64,000 nucleotides of DNA from contig CAWHNO010000007.1 in the NCBI GenBank assembly GCA_963830725.1, forward strand, positions 74,362 to 138,361, read 5' to 3'. This DNA is from DASSUW01 sp963830725. Its GTDB lineage: Bacteria; Actinomycetota; Thermoleophilia; Solirubrobacterales; Solirubrobacteraceae. Every line of letters starts with the position of its first letter. Position 1 is the stretch's first letter. Under the pieces are notes generated by a model, which saw only the letters and a list, made by a program, of their open reading frames with translations, ran no database searches and was not told where the DNA came from. The position numbers and the translations under genes were made by a program. This document shows, in pieces, positions 30,791 to 40,525 of the stretch.

Positions 30791-32297
30791 CGACGCTGGG
30801 CACCGCGGGCCACATCGACCACGGCAAGACCGCGCTGGTGCGCGCGCTCACCGGCGTCGACACCGACCGGCTGCCCGAGGAGCGCGAGCGCGGCATCTCG
30901 ATCGCGCTCGGCTACGCGCCGCTGGAGCTGCCGTCGGGGCGGCGGCTGTCGGTCGTGGACGTCCCGGGCCACCAGCGGTTCGTGCGCACGATGGTGGCCG
31001 GCGCGACCGGGATCGACCTGTACCTGATGACCGTCGCCGCCGACGACGGCGTGATGCCGCAGACACGCGAGCACGCGACGGTGCTGGCCGCGCTCGGCGT
31101 GGAGACCGGCGTCGTGGCGATCACCAAGGCCGACCTCGCCGATCCGGCGCGCGCGGCCGCGGAGGCCGCCGCGTTGCTGCCGGGCGCCGAGGCGGTGGCG
31201 GTCTCGGCGCGCACCGGCGCCGGCCTCGACGACCTGCGCGCGGCGCTCGACCGCGCGGCCGCCGCGGCGCCGGCTCGTGCCGGCGCGCCCGGGCGGCCTG
31301 CGGCTGCACGTCGACCGGGTGTTCACCGTGCACGGGGCGGGGACGGTCGTCACGGGCACGCTGTGGTCGGGCACCGCGGCGCGCGGCGACGAGGTCGAGG
31401 TGCTGCCGGCCGGCCGCCGAGCCCGGATCCGGTCGGTCGAGGTCCACGACGAGCCGGTCGAGCGCGCCGAGGCCGGCCGGCGGGTCGCGCTCAACCTCGC
31501 CGGCCTGGCGCGCGATGAGGTCGGGCGCGGTGACGTGGTCGTCGCGGCCCCGCGGCGCGACTCGCCGGCGGGCGACATCGTCGCCCTGCGGCGATCGGCC
31601 CGCGGCCACGTACCGCGTCGATGCCGCGCTCTCGTGGACCACCCCTGACGCGCGGCCACACGGCGGCGCCCGCGTGGCCGTCCACCACGGCACCCGTGAG
31701 TCGGCCGCACGGCTCGCCGAACTCGGCGGCCGGTTCTTCCAGCTCCGCCTGGAGGAGCCGATCGTCCCGCTGCGGGGCGACCGCCTCGTGATCCGATCGC
31801 TGGCGCCGCCGGACACGCTCGGCGGCGGGGTCGTGCTCGATCCCGCGCCGCGCCGCCATGGGCCGTCGCGCGACCTGCTCGCGCGGCTCGTCGCGCTCGA
31901 GCGCGGCGAGGTCCCCGAGGAGCCGCCGCCGCCCGCGCCGCCGGCCCCCGAGCCGCTCCCGGAGCTGACCGCGGCGGCGCTCGCCGTCGAGGAGCGGCTG
32001 CGGGCGGCGGGCGCCGAGCCGCCGCTCGACGAGGATCGCGCCGCCCTGGCGATCCTGCGCGCCCACGGCCGCGCGGTCCGGCTCGGCCCCTCGATGCACG
32101 TCCATCCCGAGGCGCTGGCCGCGGTGCGGGAGCGGCTCGTCGCCGCGATCGAGCGCGACGGCTCGATCACGCTCGCGGGCGCGCGCGACGAGCTCGGCAC
32201 CTCGCGCAAGTACGCCCAGGCCTACCTCGAGCACCTCGACGGCGAGCACGTGACGCTGCGCCGCGGCGACGAGCGCGTGCTCCGGCGCCGCCGTTAG
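30787..32297 (+). CDS. selB: Selenocysteine-specific elongation factor SelB
   Basis: A dedicated translation GTPase that brings Sec-tRNA(Sec) to UGA codons. About 500 codons. The GTPase domain shows the P-loop in TAGHIDHGKTALVRALTG, switch I TDRLPEERERGISI, DVPGHQRF and ITKAD. After a break near 31290 come beta-barrel domains (VFTVHGAGTVVTGTLWSG, GRRVALNLAG); a second break near 31600 leads to the domain III strands RLVIRSLAPPDTLGGGVVLD and the C-terminal winged helices that bind SECIS RNA (GSITLAGARDELGTSRKYAQ). It is somewhat shorter than typical SelB (580-630). The TAG stop overlaps the TAA stop of the convergent regulator gene. Confidence 0.92.
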
Positions 32298-32740
32298 CGC
32301 TCGCGCCAGCGCCGGATCAGCGCGGGCAGCTCGGCGTGCATGAAGGCGAAGAAGTCGCGCGTCTCGGCGAGCCGGCGGCCGGCCGGCCGGTCGAGCCCGA
32401 GGGCGTTGGCGCCCTCGTCGGCCGCCTCGATCCAGCGTCGAAGCAGCGCCGCCTGCTGGGTGTACATCTCGCCCCAGCCGTCCTCGTGCACGCGGAAGAG
32501 GTCGCGCCGGCTGCCCGGCTCGCGCGTGCGGACGAGCATGCCGACCCGGGTGAGGTACTGGACGGCGCCGGAGACGGCCGCGGGGCTGACCTCGAGCCGC
32601 TCGGCGATCTCGGCGGCCGTCAGCTGCCCGGAGTCCTCGGCCAGGACGCGCGAGAAGACCCGCGCGGGCATCCGCGGCATGCCGCCGTCGATCAGCAGCG
32701 CGGAGAACCGCTCGACGAAGCGGTCGACGGCGTCGTCCAT
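32294..32740 (-). CDS. MarR/GbsR-type transcriptional regulator
   Basis: A 148-residue winged-helix regulator. The DNA-binding part reads GQLTAAEIAERLEVSPAAVSGAVQYL followed by the wing VGMLVRTREPGSRRDLFRV, the usual MarR/GbsR arrangement, framed by an N-terminal (RFVERFSALLID) and a long C-terminal helix for dimerisation (AETRDFFAFMHAELPALIRRW). It is divergently transcribed from an ABC exporter pair, the classic layout for a repressor of that exporter. An inverted repeat sits in the 59-base gap. The gene is intact. Confidence 0.85.
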   Translation of the reverse strand: MDDAVDRFVERFSALLIDGGMPRMPARVFSRVLAEDSGQLTAAEIAERLEVSPAAVSGAVQYLTRVGMLVRTREPGSRRDLFRVHEDGWGEMYTQQAALLRRWIEAADEGANALGLDRPAGRRLAETRDFFAFMHAELPALIRRWRER

Positions 32741-32766
32741 GGCTCTCCATCCTACAGAATCTTCAG

Positions 32767-32781
32767 AAGTTCGTGAAACTT
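32767..32781. promoter_or_regulatory. Candidate operator between MarR-type gene and ABC exporter
   Basis: AAGTT and AACTT form an inverted repeat around CGTGA in the only AT-rich part of the divergent intergenic gap (32741-32799). MarR-family dimers bind such short palindromes; the assignment is by position. Confidence 0.4.
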
Positions 32782-32799
32782 GTGTACCCTGAAGGAGTG

Positions 32800-33690
32800 A
32801 TGAGCGATGCGATCTCCGTCTCCGGCCTGGTCAAGACCTTCGGCCATGTCCGCGCGCTCGACGGGCTCGACCTGACCGTCGCCACCGGCGAGGTGCAGGG
32901 CTTCCTCGGACCCAACGGCGCCGGCAAGTCGACCACCATCCGCGTGCTGCTCGGCCTCCTGCGCGCCGACTCCGGCGACGTCCGCATGCTCGGCGGCGAC
33001 CCGTGGCGCGACGCCGTCGAGCTGCACCGCCGGATCGCCTACGTGCCCGGTGACGTCAACCTGTGGCCCCAGCTCACCGGCGGCGAGGCGATCGACCTGC
33101 TCGGCCGCCTGCGCGGCGGCATCGATCCCGCCCGCCGCGCCGAGCTGATCGAGCGCTTCGACCTCGATCCCACCAAGAAGGGCCGCACCTACTCCAAGGG
33201 CAACCGTCAGAAGGTCGCGCTCGTCGCCGGGCTGGCGTCGGACGCCGAGCTGCTGCTGCTCGACGAGCCGACCTCCGGCCTCGACCCGCTCAAGGAGACG
33301 GTCTTCCGCGAGTGCATCGAGGAGGCGCGCGAGGCCGGCCGCACCGTGCTGCTCTCCAGCCACATCCTGGCCGAGGTCGAAGCCCTCTGCGACCGCGTGA
33401 GCATCATCCGCGCCGGCAGGACCGTCGAGACCGGCAGCCTGGCCGATCTGCGGCACCTGACGCGGACGGCGATCGACGTCGAGACCGTCCGGGAGCCCGC
33501 CGGGCTCCAAGCGCTCGCCGGCGTCCACAACGTCCAGGTGGACGACCACCGCGCGCGCTTCGACGTCGACACGGCGCAGCTCGACGACGCATTGCGCCAC
33601 ATCAGCGGCCTCGGCGTGCGGACCCTGACGAGCACGCCGCCGACGCTCGAGGAGCTCTTCCTGCGCCACTACGGGGACGAGATCGAGTGA
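32800..33690 (+). CDS. ABC transporter ATP-binding protein
   Basis: A 296-residue ABC-type ATPase of the drug/antibiotic exporter group. Walker A is GPNGAGKSTT, the Q-loop region has YVPGDVN, the signature is YSKGNRQKVA (a variation on LSGGQ, common in this subfamily), Walker B is LLLLDEPTSGLDP and the switch His is in LLSSHILAEVE. The last ~80 residues are the accessory domain usual for these proteins. The start is ATG 32800 with RBS GAAGGAG. Its stop overlaps the GTG start of the permease gene, so the two make a transporter, probably repressed by the divergent MarR-type protein. Substrate unknown. Confidence 0.92.
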   Translation: MSDAISVSGLVKTFGHVRALDGLDLTVATGEVQGFLGPNGAGKSTTIRVLLGLLRADSGDVRMLGGDPWRDAVELHRRIAYVPGDVNLWPQLTGGEAIDLLGRLRGGIDPARRAELIERFDLDPTKKGRTYSKGNRQKVALVAGLASDAELLLLDEPTSGLDPLKETVFRECIEEAREAGRTVLLSSHILAEVEALCDRVSIIRAGRTVETGSLADLRHLTRTAIDVETVREPAGLQALAGVHNVQVDDHRARFDVDTAQLDDALRHISGLGVRTLTSTPPTLEELFLRHYGDEIE

Positions 33691-35261
33691 CCGGTCTCGG
33701 CACGCTGCTCCGCTTCACGCTGCGGCGCGAGCGCGTGCGGATCCCCGTCTACGTGCTCGTGCTCGTCGCGCTGATCGCCTCGACCGCGGCGCAGAGCGAG
33801 CAGCTGTACCCGACCGCCGCCTCGCGCGCCGACTACGTCACGACGGTGGAAGCCAATCCCGGCCTGATCGCGATGGTCGGCCCGCCGTACGCGGTGACCA
33901 GCGTCGGCGGTGACGTGGCGTGGCAGTGGGGCGCGTTCGGCGCCGTCGTCGCCGCGCTGATGAGCATGTTCATCGTCGGCCGCCACACGCGCGGCGAGGA
34001 GCAGAGCGGGCGCAGCGAGCTCGTGCGAGCGAGCGTGGTGGGCCGCCGCGCGCCGCTGACCGCGGCGCTCATCGTCGCCGCGGCCGCGCAGGTGCTGATG
34101 GGCGCCGCCACCGCGCTCGTGATGATCGCGGCCGACACGCCGGCCGCCGGCTCGATCGCCCTCGGGGCCTCGCTGGCCGCCGTGGGGATCCTGTTCGCCG
34201 GGGTCACCGCCGTCGCGGTCCAGGTCAGCGAGGGCACGGGCGGCGCCTACGGGCTCGTGGGCGCCGTGCTCGGCGCCTCGTACGCGCTGCGCGCGGCCGG
34301 CGACGTGGGCGACGGGACGCTCTCGTGGCTGTCGCCGATCGGCTGGGGCCAGGCGATGCGGCCGTACGCGGACGAGCGCTGGTGGCCGCTCGCGCTCTTC
34401 CTCGTGTTCACGGCGACGCTGGTCTTCGTCGCCTTCGCGCTGCTCGCCCGCCGTGACGACGGCGCCGGGCTGCTCGTGCCGCGGCCGGGCCCGCCGCACG
34501 CGGCGCGGGGGTTGACGAGGCCGTTCGGGCTGGCGCTGCGGCTCCAGCGCGCGGCACTGGCCGCGTGGGCGGTCGGGCTGTTCTTCGGCGGGCTCTCGAT
34601 CGGCCTCACCGCGCAGGACGCCGACAGCATCCTCGGCGACAGCGAGGAGGTCGACGAGCTGTTCGCGCAGGCCGCGGGGAGTTTGGTCGACAACTACCTC
34701 GCCGTCTCGCTGCTGTCGATGGCGCTGATCGGAACCGGCTTCGCGATCGCCGCCGTGCTGAAGATGCGCTCCGAGGAGACCGCCGGGCGGCTCGAGCCGC
34801 TGCTCGCCACCGCGCTCGCGCGGCCGCGCTGGGCGGCGGGCTACGTGGCCGTCGCCGCGCTCGGCACCGTGGTCGTGCTGGCCGCCAGCGGGCTCGGGGC
34901 CGGGATCGCCGACGCCGCCAACAGCGACGACCTCGGCCGGCTGCCGCTGCTCGTCGGCTCCTCGGTCGCGCTCGCGCCCGCCGTGTGGGTGCTGATCGGG
35001 GTGGCCGTGGCGCTGTTCGGCCTGCTGCCGCGGATGGCGGCGGCGGCGTGGGGCTTCCTGGCCGCTTGCTACCTGGCGGCCTTTCTCGGCCCGCTGCTCG
35101 GGCTTCCGGACTGGGTGATGGACCTCTCGCCCTTCACGCACGTGCCGCTGCTGCCGGCGGCCGATCTCGACCTGGTGCCGCTGCTGGTGCTCACCGCTGT
35201 CGCCGCCGCGCTGACGGCCGTGGGCCTCGCGGGCTTCCGCCGGCGCAACGTTCCGGCGTGA
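33687..35261 (+). CDS. ABC-2 type exporter permease (tandem 6-TM halves)
   Basis: A 524-residue polytopic membrane protein with about twelve helices in two similar halves; examples are VYVLVLVALIASTAA, TAALIVAAAAQVLMGAATAL, WALGLFF-like AAWAVGLFFGGLSIGL and YVAVAALGTVVVLAASGLGAG. The arrangement matches permeases annotated as polyketide-antibiotic exporters in actinomycetes. Between halves is a cytoplasmic stretch (RRDDGAGLLVPRPGPPH), and MRSEETAGRLEPLLATALAR resembles the conserved cytosolic coupling segment of the family. GTG start overlapping the ATPase stop. Intact gene; substrate unknown. Confidence 0.9.
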   Translation: MTGLGTLLRFTLRRERVRIPVYVLVLVALIASTAAQSEQLYPTAASRADYVTTVEANPGLIAMVGPPYAVTSVGGDVAWQWGAFGAVVAALMSMFIVGRHTRGEEQSGRSELVRASVVGRRAPLTAALIVAAAAQVLMGAATALVMIAADTPAAGSIALGASLAAVGILFAGVTAVAVQVSEGTGGAYGLVGAVLGASYALRAAGDVGDGTLSWLSPIGWGQAMRPYADERWWPLALFLVFTATLVFVAFALLARRDDGAGLLVPRPGPPHAARGLTRPFGLALRLQRAALAAWAVGLFFGGLSIGLTAQDADSILGDSEEVDELFAQAAGSLVDNYLAVSLLSMALIGTGFAIAAVLKMRSEETAGRLEPLLATALARPRWAAGYVAVAALGTVVVLAASGLGAGIADAANSDDLGRLPLLVGSSVALAPAVWVLIGVAVALFGLLPRMAAAAWGFLAACYLAAFLGPLLGLPDWVMDLSPFTHVPLLPAADLDLVPLLVLTAVAAALTAVGLAGFRRRNVPA

Positions 35262-35301
35262 CGAACTGCGGCCGGGTGAGGGAGGCGGTCTTCCTCGCGG
35301 C

Positions 35302-35352
35302 GGGGGTGTGCTCACTTTGGCTGAATATGTCAGCACCAGGGAGCACACCCCC
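35302..35352. repeat. Nested perfect inverted repeat, possible bidirectional terminator or mobile hairpin
   Basis: GGGGGTGTGCTC (35302-35313) and GAGCACACCCCC (35341-35352) pair perfectly over 12 bp, and inside them GCTGA (35320-35324) pairs with TCAGC (35330-35334) around ATATG. It lies in the 150-base gap between the convergent permease and nitrilase genes. The rest of the gap shows nothing else. It could terminate both transcripts, but its size and nested design also resemble a dispersed repeat. Confidence 0.5.
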
Positions 35353-35411
35353 TTCCGTGCCGCCCTCAATGCGCAGTTGACGTTCGCTTCCCGACTGCGT
35401 CGAGATCTCCG

Positions 35412-36300
35412 TCAGCGCGGCGAGAGGACGTCCGTTCGCGAGTAGTGCCCGACCGCGTCGAACCAGCGCTTGGCGTGCAATCCCGCGCGCAGGTCGCAGT
35501 CGGCGTAGAGGATCCCCTCGGCGTCGTACAGCGGCCCGGCGATCAGGTTGCCCCACGTCGGCTCGACGATCACGGCCCCGCCGCGCCCGTAGACGTACTC
35601 GCGGTCGATCTCGGCCGGGAAGTCGTCCGGGAAGGCGCTGCCGGGGATGTACTGCGGCGCCGAGACGACGAACGCGCCTGACTCGATCGCGATGTGGCGC
35701 ATCGAGGCCACCCAGCCGTCGGAGTCGTCGGCGGTCGGCGCGACCCAGATCTGCGGCGCGCCCTGGTAGACCGCCCAGCGCGCCAGCGGCATCCGGTTCT
35801 CCCAGCAGATCAGGCCCCCGACGCGGCCGACCGGCGTGTCGACCGGCTCGAGGTCGTTCCCCGCGCCGATGCCGTGGAAGAGCCGCTCGTGCTGGGTCGG
35901 CATCAGCTTGCGGTGCTTGTGCAGCAGGCCCTCGGGCCCGATCGTCAGGAACGCGTTGTAGAGCGTCCCGCCGGTCGCGCTCGTTGATCCCCACCACCGC
36001 GTGCAGGCCCAGCCGCTCGCAGGCCGCCGCCAGCTCGTCGACGAGCGGCCCGGGCACCTCGACCGCGTTCGCGAGCAGCCGCTCCCAGAACTCGTCCCAG
36101 CCGCCGAACGAGCTCGCCCCGCGCGCCCATTTGTTCGACGGGTAGAGCGGAATGAAGGTCTCGGGCAGCACGGCGAGCTCGGCGCCGCCGCCGGCGGCCT
36201 CCTCGAGCAGCCGCACGGCCTTGGCGACGCTCGCCTCGGCGTCGAGGATCACCGGCGTGGCCTGGATCGCCGCCACGCGCACGCTGCGCAGCTCGGACAC
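35412..36300 (-). CDS. Nitrilase (carbon-nitrogen hydrolase family)
   Basis: About 295 residues of the nitrilase branch. The catalytic triad is visible: Glu in AVLPETFIPLYPSNKW, Lys in LHKHRKLMPTQHER and Cys in VGGLICWENRMPL; PETFIPLYP and GLICWENRMPL are specific for true nitrilases, which turn nitriles into carboxylic acid and ammonia. The C-terminus has IAIESGAFVVSAPQY and GGAVIVEPTWG. One break near 35975 lies between NERD and TLYNAFLTIGP. The start is probably GTG at 36300, with TAGGAT seven bases upstream on the minus strand; GTG at 36282 is an alternative. Not part of an evident operon. Confidence 0.9.
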
Positions 36301-36416
36301 GATCGCGATCCTAACCGGCGCCGATCCGCTCGCGCGGGATATCCCACACAACGCGCTGCCCACGCGGGCCGCGTACAGCTCAACGAGCAGCTCCTCTCGG
36401 GCCAGGACGATCGTCG

Positions 36417-37198
36417 TCAGGGCCGGCTGATCGCCGCCTCGACGACCCGCTGCACGCGCCTGAAGGCCCCGCGCTGCAGCCGGTCCGGCGTGTCGCACGC
36501 CTCGTGCCGGCACGGGTTGTCGAGCACGCCGAGCTTGACGCCGCGCATCCCGGCCAGCTCGAACTCGCGGTGGTCGGAGTTGCCGGTGCCGTCGTCGCGC
36601 TGCCAGTCGACCGCGACGCCGGCCTCCTCGGCGGCCGCCAGCAGCTCGCGCTCCACGCGGCGACGTGGCGCGGCCACCGGCGAGCGCAGGCGGAACGTCG
36701 CCCCGCGGCCGACCTCGTCGAGCGACAGCGCGTAGCGCAGGCGCCGCCGCGGCACGATCTCGCGCAGCGCGAGCGCGCCGAGGTGGTCGGGCGAGCCGGT
36801 GTAGATGCGCTCCTCGGCGCCGGTGGCGACGAGCCAGACCGTGCACGGCGGGTCGAGCGCGTCCAGCCGCGGCGCCAGTCCCGCCAGCAGGCCCGAGGCC
36901 CGAGGCGTTGTCCTCGGCGCCCGGGCGACGGCGGCACGGTGTCCGCATGGGCCATCAGGACGCGCACGCAGCGCCCGCCCTCGCGCACCCCGATCACGTT
37001 GCGCGAGCGCCCGCGCGGCGTGTCGAAGCGCTGCACGCGCACGTCGAGCCCGGCGGCCTCGAAGCGCCGCCGCATCCGCGTGTGCGCGCGCCGCTCGAGC
37101 CGTCCCGCCGCCGGGCGCGGTCCGTCGCGCGAGATCGAGACCGCGACGTTGTGTGCCTGCACGCCGAGAGCAGCCGCGACCAGCGCGGTGACGAGCAA
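36417..37198 (-). CDS. M28-family zinc peptidase, exported
   Basis: About 260 residues with the M28 aminopeptidase ligand order: His-Asp in LMAHADTV, Asp in EDNASGLG, Glu-Glu in ATGAEERIYTGS, Asp in GTGNSDHREFELAG and His in NPCRHEACDTPD. The N-terminus is a short hydrophobic leader (LVTALVAAALGVQA), suggesting export. One break near 36905 lies just before the AEDNASG motif. The probable start is TTG at 37198, next to the stop of the sugar-phosphate transferase gene at 37200, so it is cotranscribed with that gene though its role in glycan assembly is unclear. Substrate unknown. Confidence 0.8.
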
Positions 37199-37199
37199 C

Positions 37200-38723
37200 T
37201 CAGAACGCGCCGCGCCGGCTGATCACGGCCGGCACGGTCTTGAGCAGGATGGCCAGGTCCAGCCCGACCGACCAGCGCTCCAGGTAGAGGAAGTCGAGCC
37301 GCACGAGGTCGTCGAAGTCGAGCTCCGAGCGGCCCGAGACCTGCCACAGGCCCGTGATCCCCGGCAGCACGAGGTAGCGCTTCCTGTGCCAGTCGTCGAG
37401 CTGGTCGAAGTCGCGCTGCGGCAGCGGCCGCGGCCCGACGAGCGACATCTGGCCGGCCAGCACGTTCAGCAGCTGCGGCAGCTCGTCGATCGAGTAGCGC
37501 CGCAGGAAGCGGCCGAAGCGCGTGAGGCGCGGATCGTGCGCGGATCTTGAACAGCGCGCCCGAGGCCTCGTTGAGCGACTCGAGGTCGGCCTGGATCTGG
37601 TCGGCGTCCGAGCGCATGGTGCGGAACTTCAGGCAGGCGAACGTCTCGCCGCCGATCCCCGGCCGCATCGACTTGTAGAGCACGGGCCCGCGCGACGAGA
37701 TCGCCACGGCGATGGCGATCAGCAGCAGCAGCGGGCTGAGCACGATCAGCAGCAGCAGCGCGACCGACGAAGTCGAACGTCCGCTTGACCGCGTAGTCGA
37801 AGCCGTCGAACACCGGCGGGCGCAGCTCGAACAGCGGCACCGAGGCGCCGGGCACGAACTCCGCGCGGTGGACGAGGATCTCCATCGTCGAGGGCGCGAT
37901 CCGGACCGTGACGCCGCGGCGGTGGCACTGGTCGACCAGCTCGACGGCGCGGTCCTGCGGGAAGTCCGGGTCGGCGATGATGACCTCCTGCACGCGGTGC
38001 GTGTCCAGCACCGCCGGGAGGTCCTCGATCCGGCCGAGCGAGCGCAGCCCGTTGTTGGGCCTCGGGCTGAGCGAGACGAAGCCGACCATCTCGACCGGCG
38101 CGTGCACCTCGTCCTTGAGCGCGTGCGCGACGTCCTCGATGTGCTTGCCGGAGCCGACGAGCACGGCGCGGCGGCGGTAGCCGGCGAGGCTCAGGATGAA
38201 GCCCGTGGCGCGCTCGTAGAGCCAGCGCAGCGAGCCGACGAAGCAGATCGCGAAGGCCAGCGTGCCGTAGAAGATGTAGTAGCTCGAGTACTGCTCGCCG
38301 TTGACGAGCGCGAACACCAGCGCGACGACCATCACCTGGAACAGCGACGAGACGATCCGCGAGAGGCCGGGCCGCTGGGCGCGCGACGAGTACAGCCCCG
38401 AGCGCGCGAACAGCAGGGCCGTCAGGAGAAAGGCGAAGGCGATCGTTGTCGCGCGTCTCGTCGAGCGACGCGGCCCACGCCCAGTCGCCGTAGCGCAGCA
38501 CGGCCTTGACCATGAGCGCGACGTAGATCGCCGCGAAGACGCCGGCGAAGTCGAGCACGAGCAGCGACGCGACCCGCAGCACCGTGCGCAGCGTCTCCAT
38601 CCGCAGCAGGAACGCGAGCGCCGGCGGCCGCTTGCGGCGCACGTCGACCGGCGGCAGGTCGACCTCGACCGACCTGACGGCGGTGTGCGGGCGCTGCTGG
38701 GTCTCGGTGGGAACGTCTGCCAA
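37200..38723 (-). CDS. Polyprenyl-phosphate sugar phosphotransferase (WcaJ/WbaP-type, glycan initiation)
   Basis: The initiating enzyme of exopolysaccharide synthesis: it moves a sugar-1-phosphate to undecaprenyl phosphate. About 505 codons. The N-half has a few membrane helices (VASLLVLDFAGVFAAIYVAL; VMVVALVFALVNG), then a CoA-binding-like domain (RRAVLVGSGKHIEDVAHAL). The conserved catalytic C-domain follows: a helix (LLLLIAIAVAI), LKFRTMRSDAD, YSIDELPQLLNVLAGQMSLVG, PRPLP and GITGLWQVSGRSELDFDD. Breaks near 38450, 37765 and 37545 join cleanly. TTG start at 38723. It opens the polysaccharide locus that fills the rest of the window. Confidence 0.92.
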
Positions 38724-38773
38724 GGTGCTGGCTCCCGTGCTCTAACGCGCGCCGGGAGGCGGATGTAGCGGGG

Positions 38774-39726
<953 letters not shown>

Positions 39727-39747
39727 GTCGGCGGCAGGATATCGACG

Positions 39748-39933
39748 CTACCGGGCGCGCGCGGCTTTGAGCGCCTTCTTGCCGATCCCGAGCTCGACGA
39801 GGTAGTGGCGCTTGTCCTGCCGGAGCGCCAGGCCCTCGTTGGCGAGCCGCTTGCACACGACCGGGCACTTCTTGCAGCGCGGCCCGGACTTGCAGCAGCG
39901 CTTCTTCGTCTTGACGAGCTTGAACTCCCCCAC
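39748..39933 (-). CDS. Small Cys-rich basic protein, possible metal binding
   Basis: About 61 residues. The N-terminal third holds the cluster KKRCCKSGPRCKKCPVVCKR, with five cysteines in the pattern CC-x5-C-x2-C-x3-C, followed by a helical basic tail (LVELGIGKKALKAARAR). The cysteines could hold one zinc or an iron-sulfur cluster; I know no named function. The probable start is GTG at 39933 (TACGCT lies 11 bases upstream at 39945-39950); the frame also stays open to 39957. It is divergent from the ferritin gene, and the palindrome at 39961-39974 lies between, so common metal control is conceivable. Confidence 0.6.
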   Translation of the reverse strand: MGEFKLVKTKKRCCKSGPRCKKCPVVCKRLANEGLALRQDKRHYLVELGIGKKALKAARAR

Positions 39934-39960
39934 GAGCGCGGCGCAGCGTAGCAGCACCCG

Positions 39961-39974
39961 TTAGGGGTCCCTAA
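39961..39974. promoter_or_regulatory. Palindrome TTAGGG-GT-CCCTAA upstream of ferritin, iron-box-like
   Basis: Perfect six-base arms around GT lie 20 bases before the ferritin ATG. The TTAGG..CCTAA half-sites resemble the DtxR/IdeR iron box, although the full 19-base box is not present. IdeR is known to activate ferritin genes in mycobacteria. Confidence 0.4.
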
Positions 39975-39980
39975 CTGGAG

Positions 39981-39986
39981 TAGCCT
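39981..39986 (+). promoter_or_regulatory. -10 hexamer for ferritin, leaderless spacing
   Basis: TAGCCT ends eight bases before the ATG at 39995; the palindrome above covers the region upstream of it. Confidence 0.5.
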
Positions 39987-39994
39987 GCGCGCGC

Positions 39995-40525
39995 ATGCCC
40001 GCCGACACCTTCGTGACCAAGCTCAACGAGCAGATCGGCAACGAGTTCGCCGCCCACCAGCAGTACGTCGCGATCGCCGTCCACTACGACGCCGAGACGC
40101 TGCCCCAGCTCGCGCGCTTCTTCTACCGCCAGGCGCTCGAGGAGCGCGACCACGCGATGATGATGATCCAGTACCTGATCGACGCCGACGCCGACGTCGT
40201 CGTCCCCGGCGTGGCCGCGCCGCAGCACTCGTTCGGCGACATCGTGGCGCCCGTGGCGCTCGCGCTCGACCAGGAGAAGCGCGTCACCGAGCAGATCAAC
40301 GCGCTCGCCGCCGCCGCGCGCGAGGCCGGCGACTACACGAGCGAGCAGTTCATGCAGTGGTTCATCAAGGAGCAGGTCGAGGAGGTCGCCACGATGTCCG
40401 ACCTCCTGCGCGTGGTCGAGCGCTCGAAGGACGACCCGATGGAGATCGAGAACTTCATGGCGCGCGAGCACCCGGGCGAGGAGGGCGAGGACCCGACGGC
40501 GCCGCATCCCGCCGGCGCCGCGTGA
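39995..40525 (+). CDS. Ferritin (non-heme, bacterial)
   Basis: A 176-residue four-helix-bundle iron-storage protein. The ferroxidase ligands are visible: Glu in LNEQIGNEFAAHQQYVA, the ExxH in ALEERDHAMMM, and Glu residues in LDQEKRVTEQIN and IKEQVEEVATM. No heme-binding Met is positioned as in bacterioferritin, so it is of the BfrB/Ftn type. The acidic C-terminal tail (HPGEEGEDPTAPHP) is unusual. It stores iron as Fe(III) mineral and protects against oxidative damage. Its stop overlaps the start of the TenA-like gene, and a palindrome resembling an iron box precedes it. Intact. Confidence 0.93.
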   Translation: MPADTFVTKLNEQIGNEFAAHQQYVAIAVHYDAETLPQLARFFYRQALEERDHAMMMIQYLIDADADVVVPGVAAPQHSFGDIVAPVALALDQEKRVTEQINALAAAAREAGDYTSEQFMQWFIKEQVEEVATMSDLLRVVERSKDDPMEIENFMAREHPGEEGEDPTAPHPAGAA

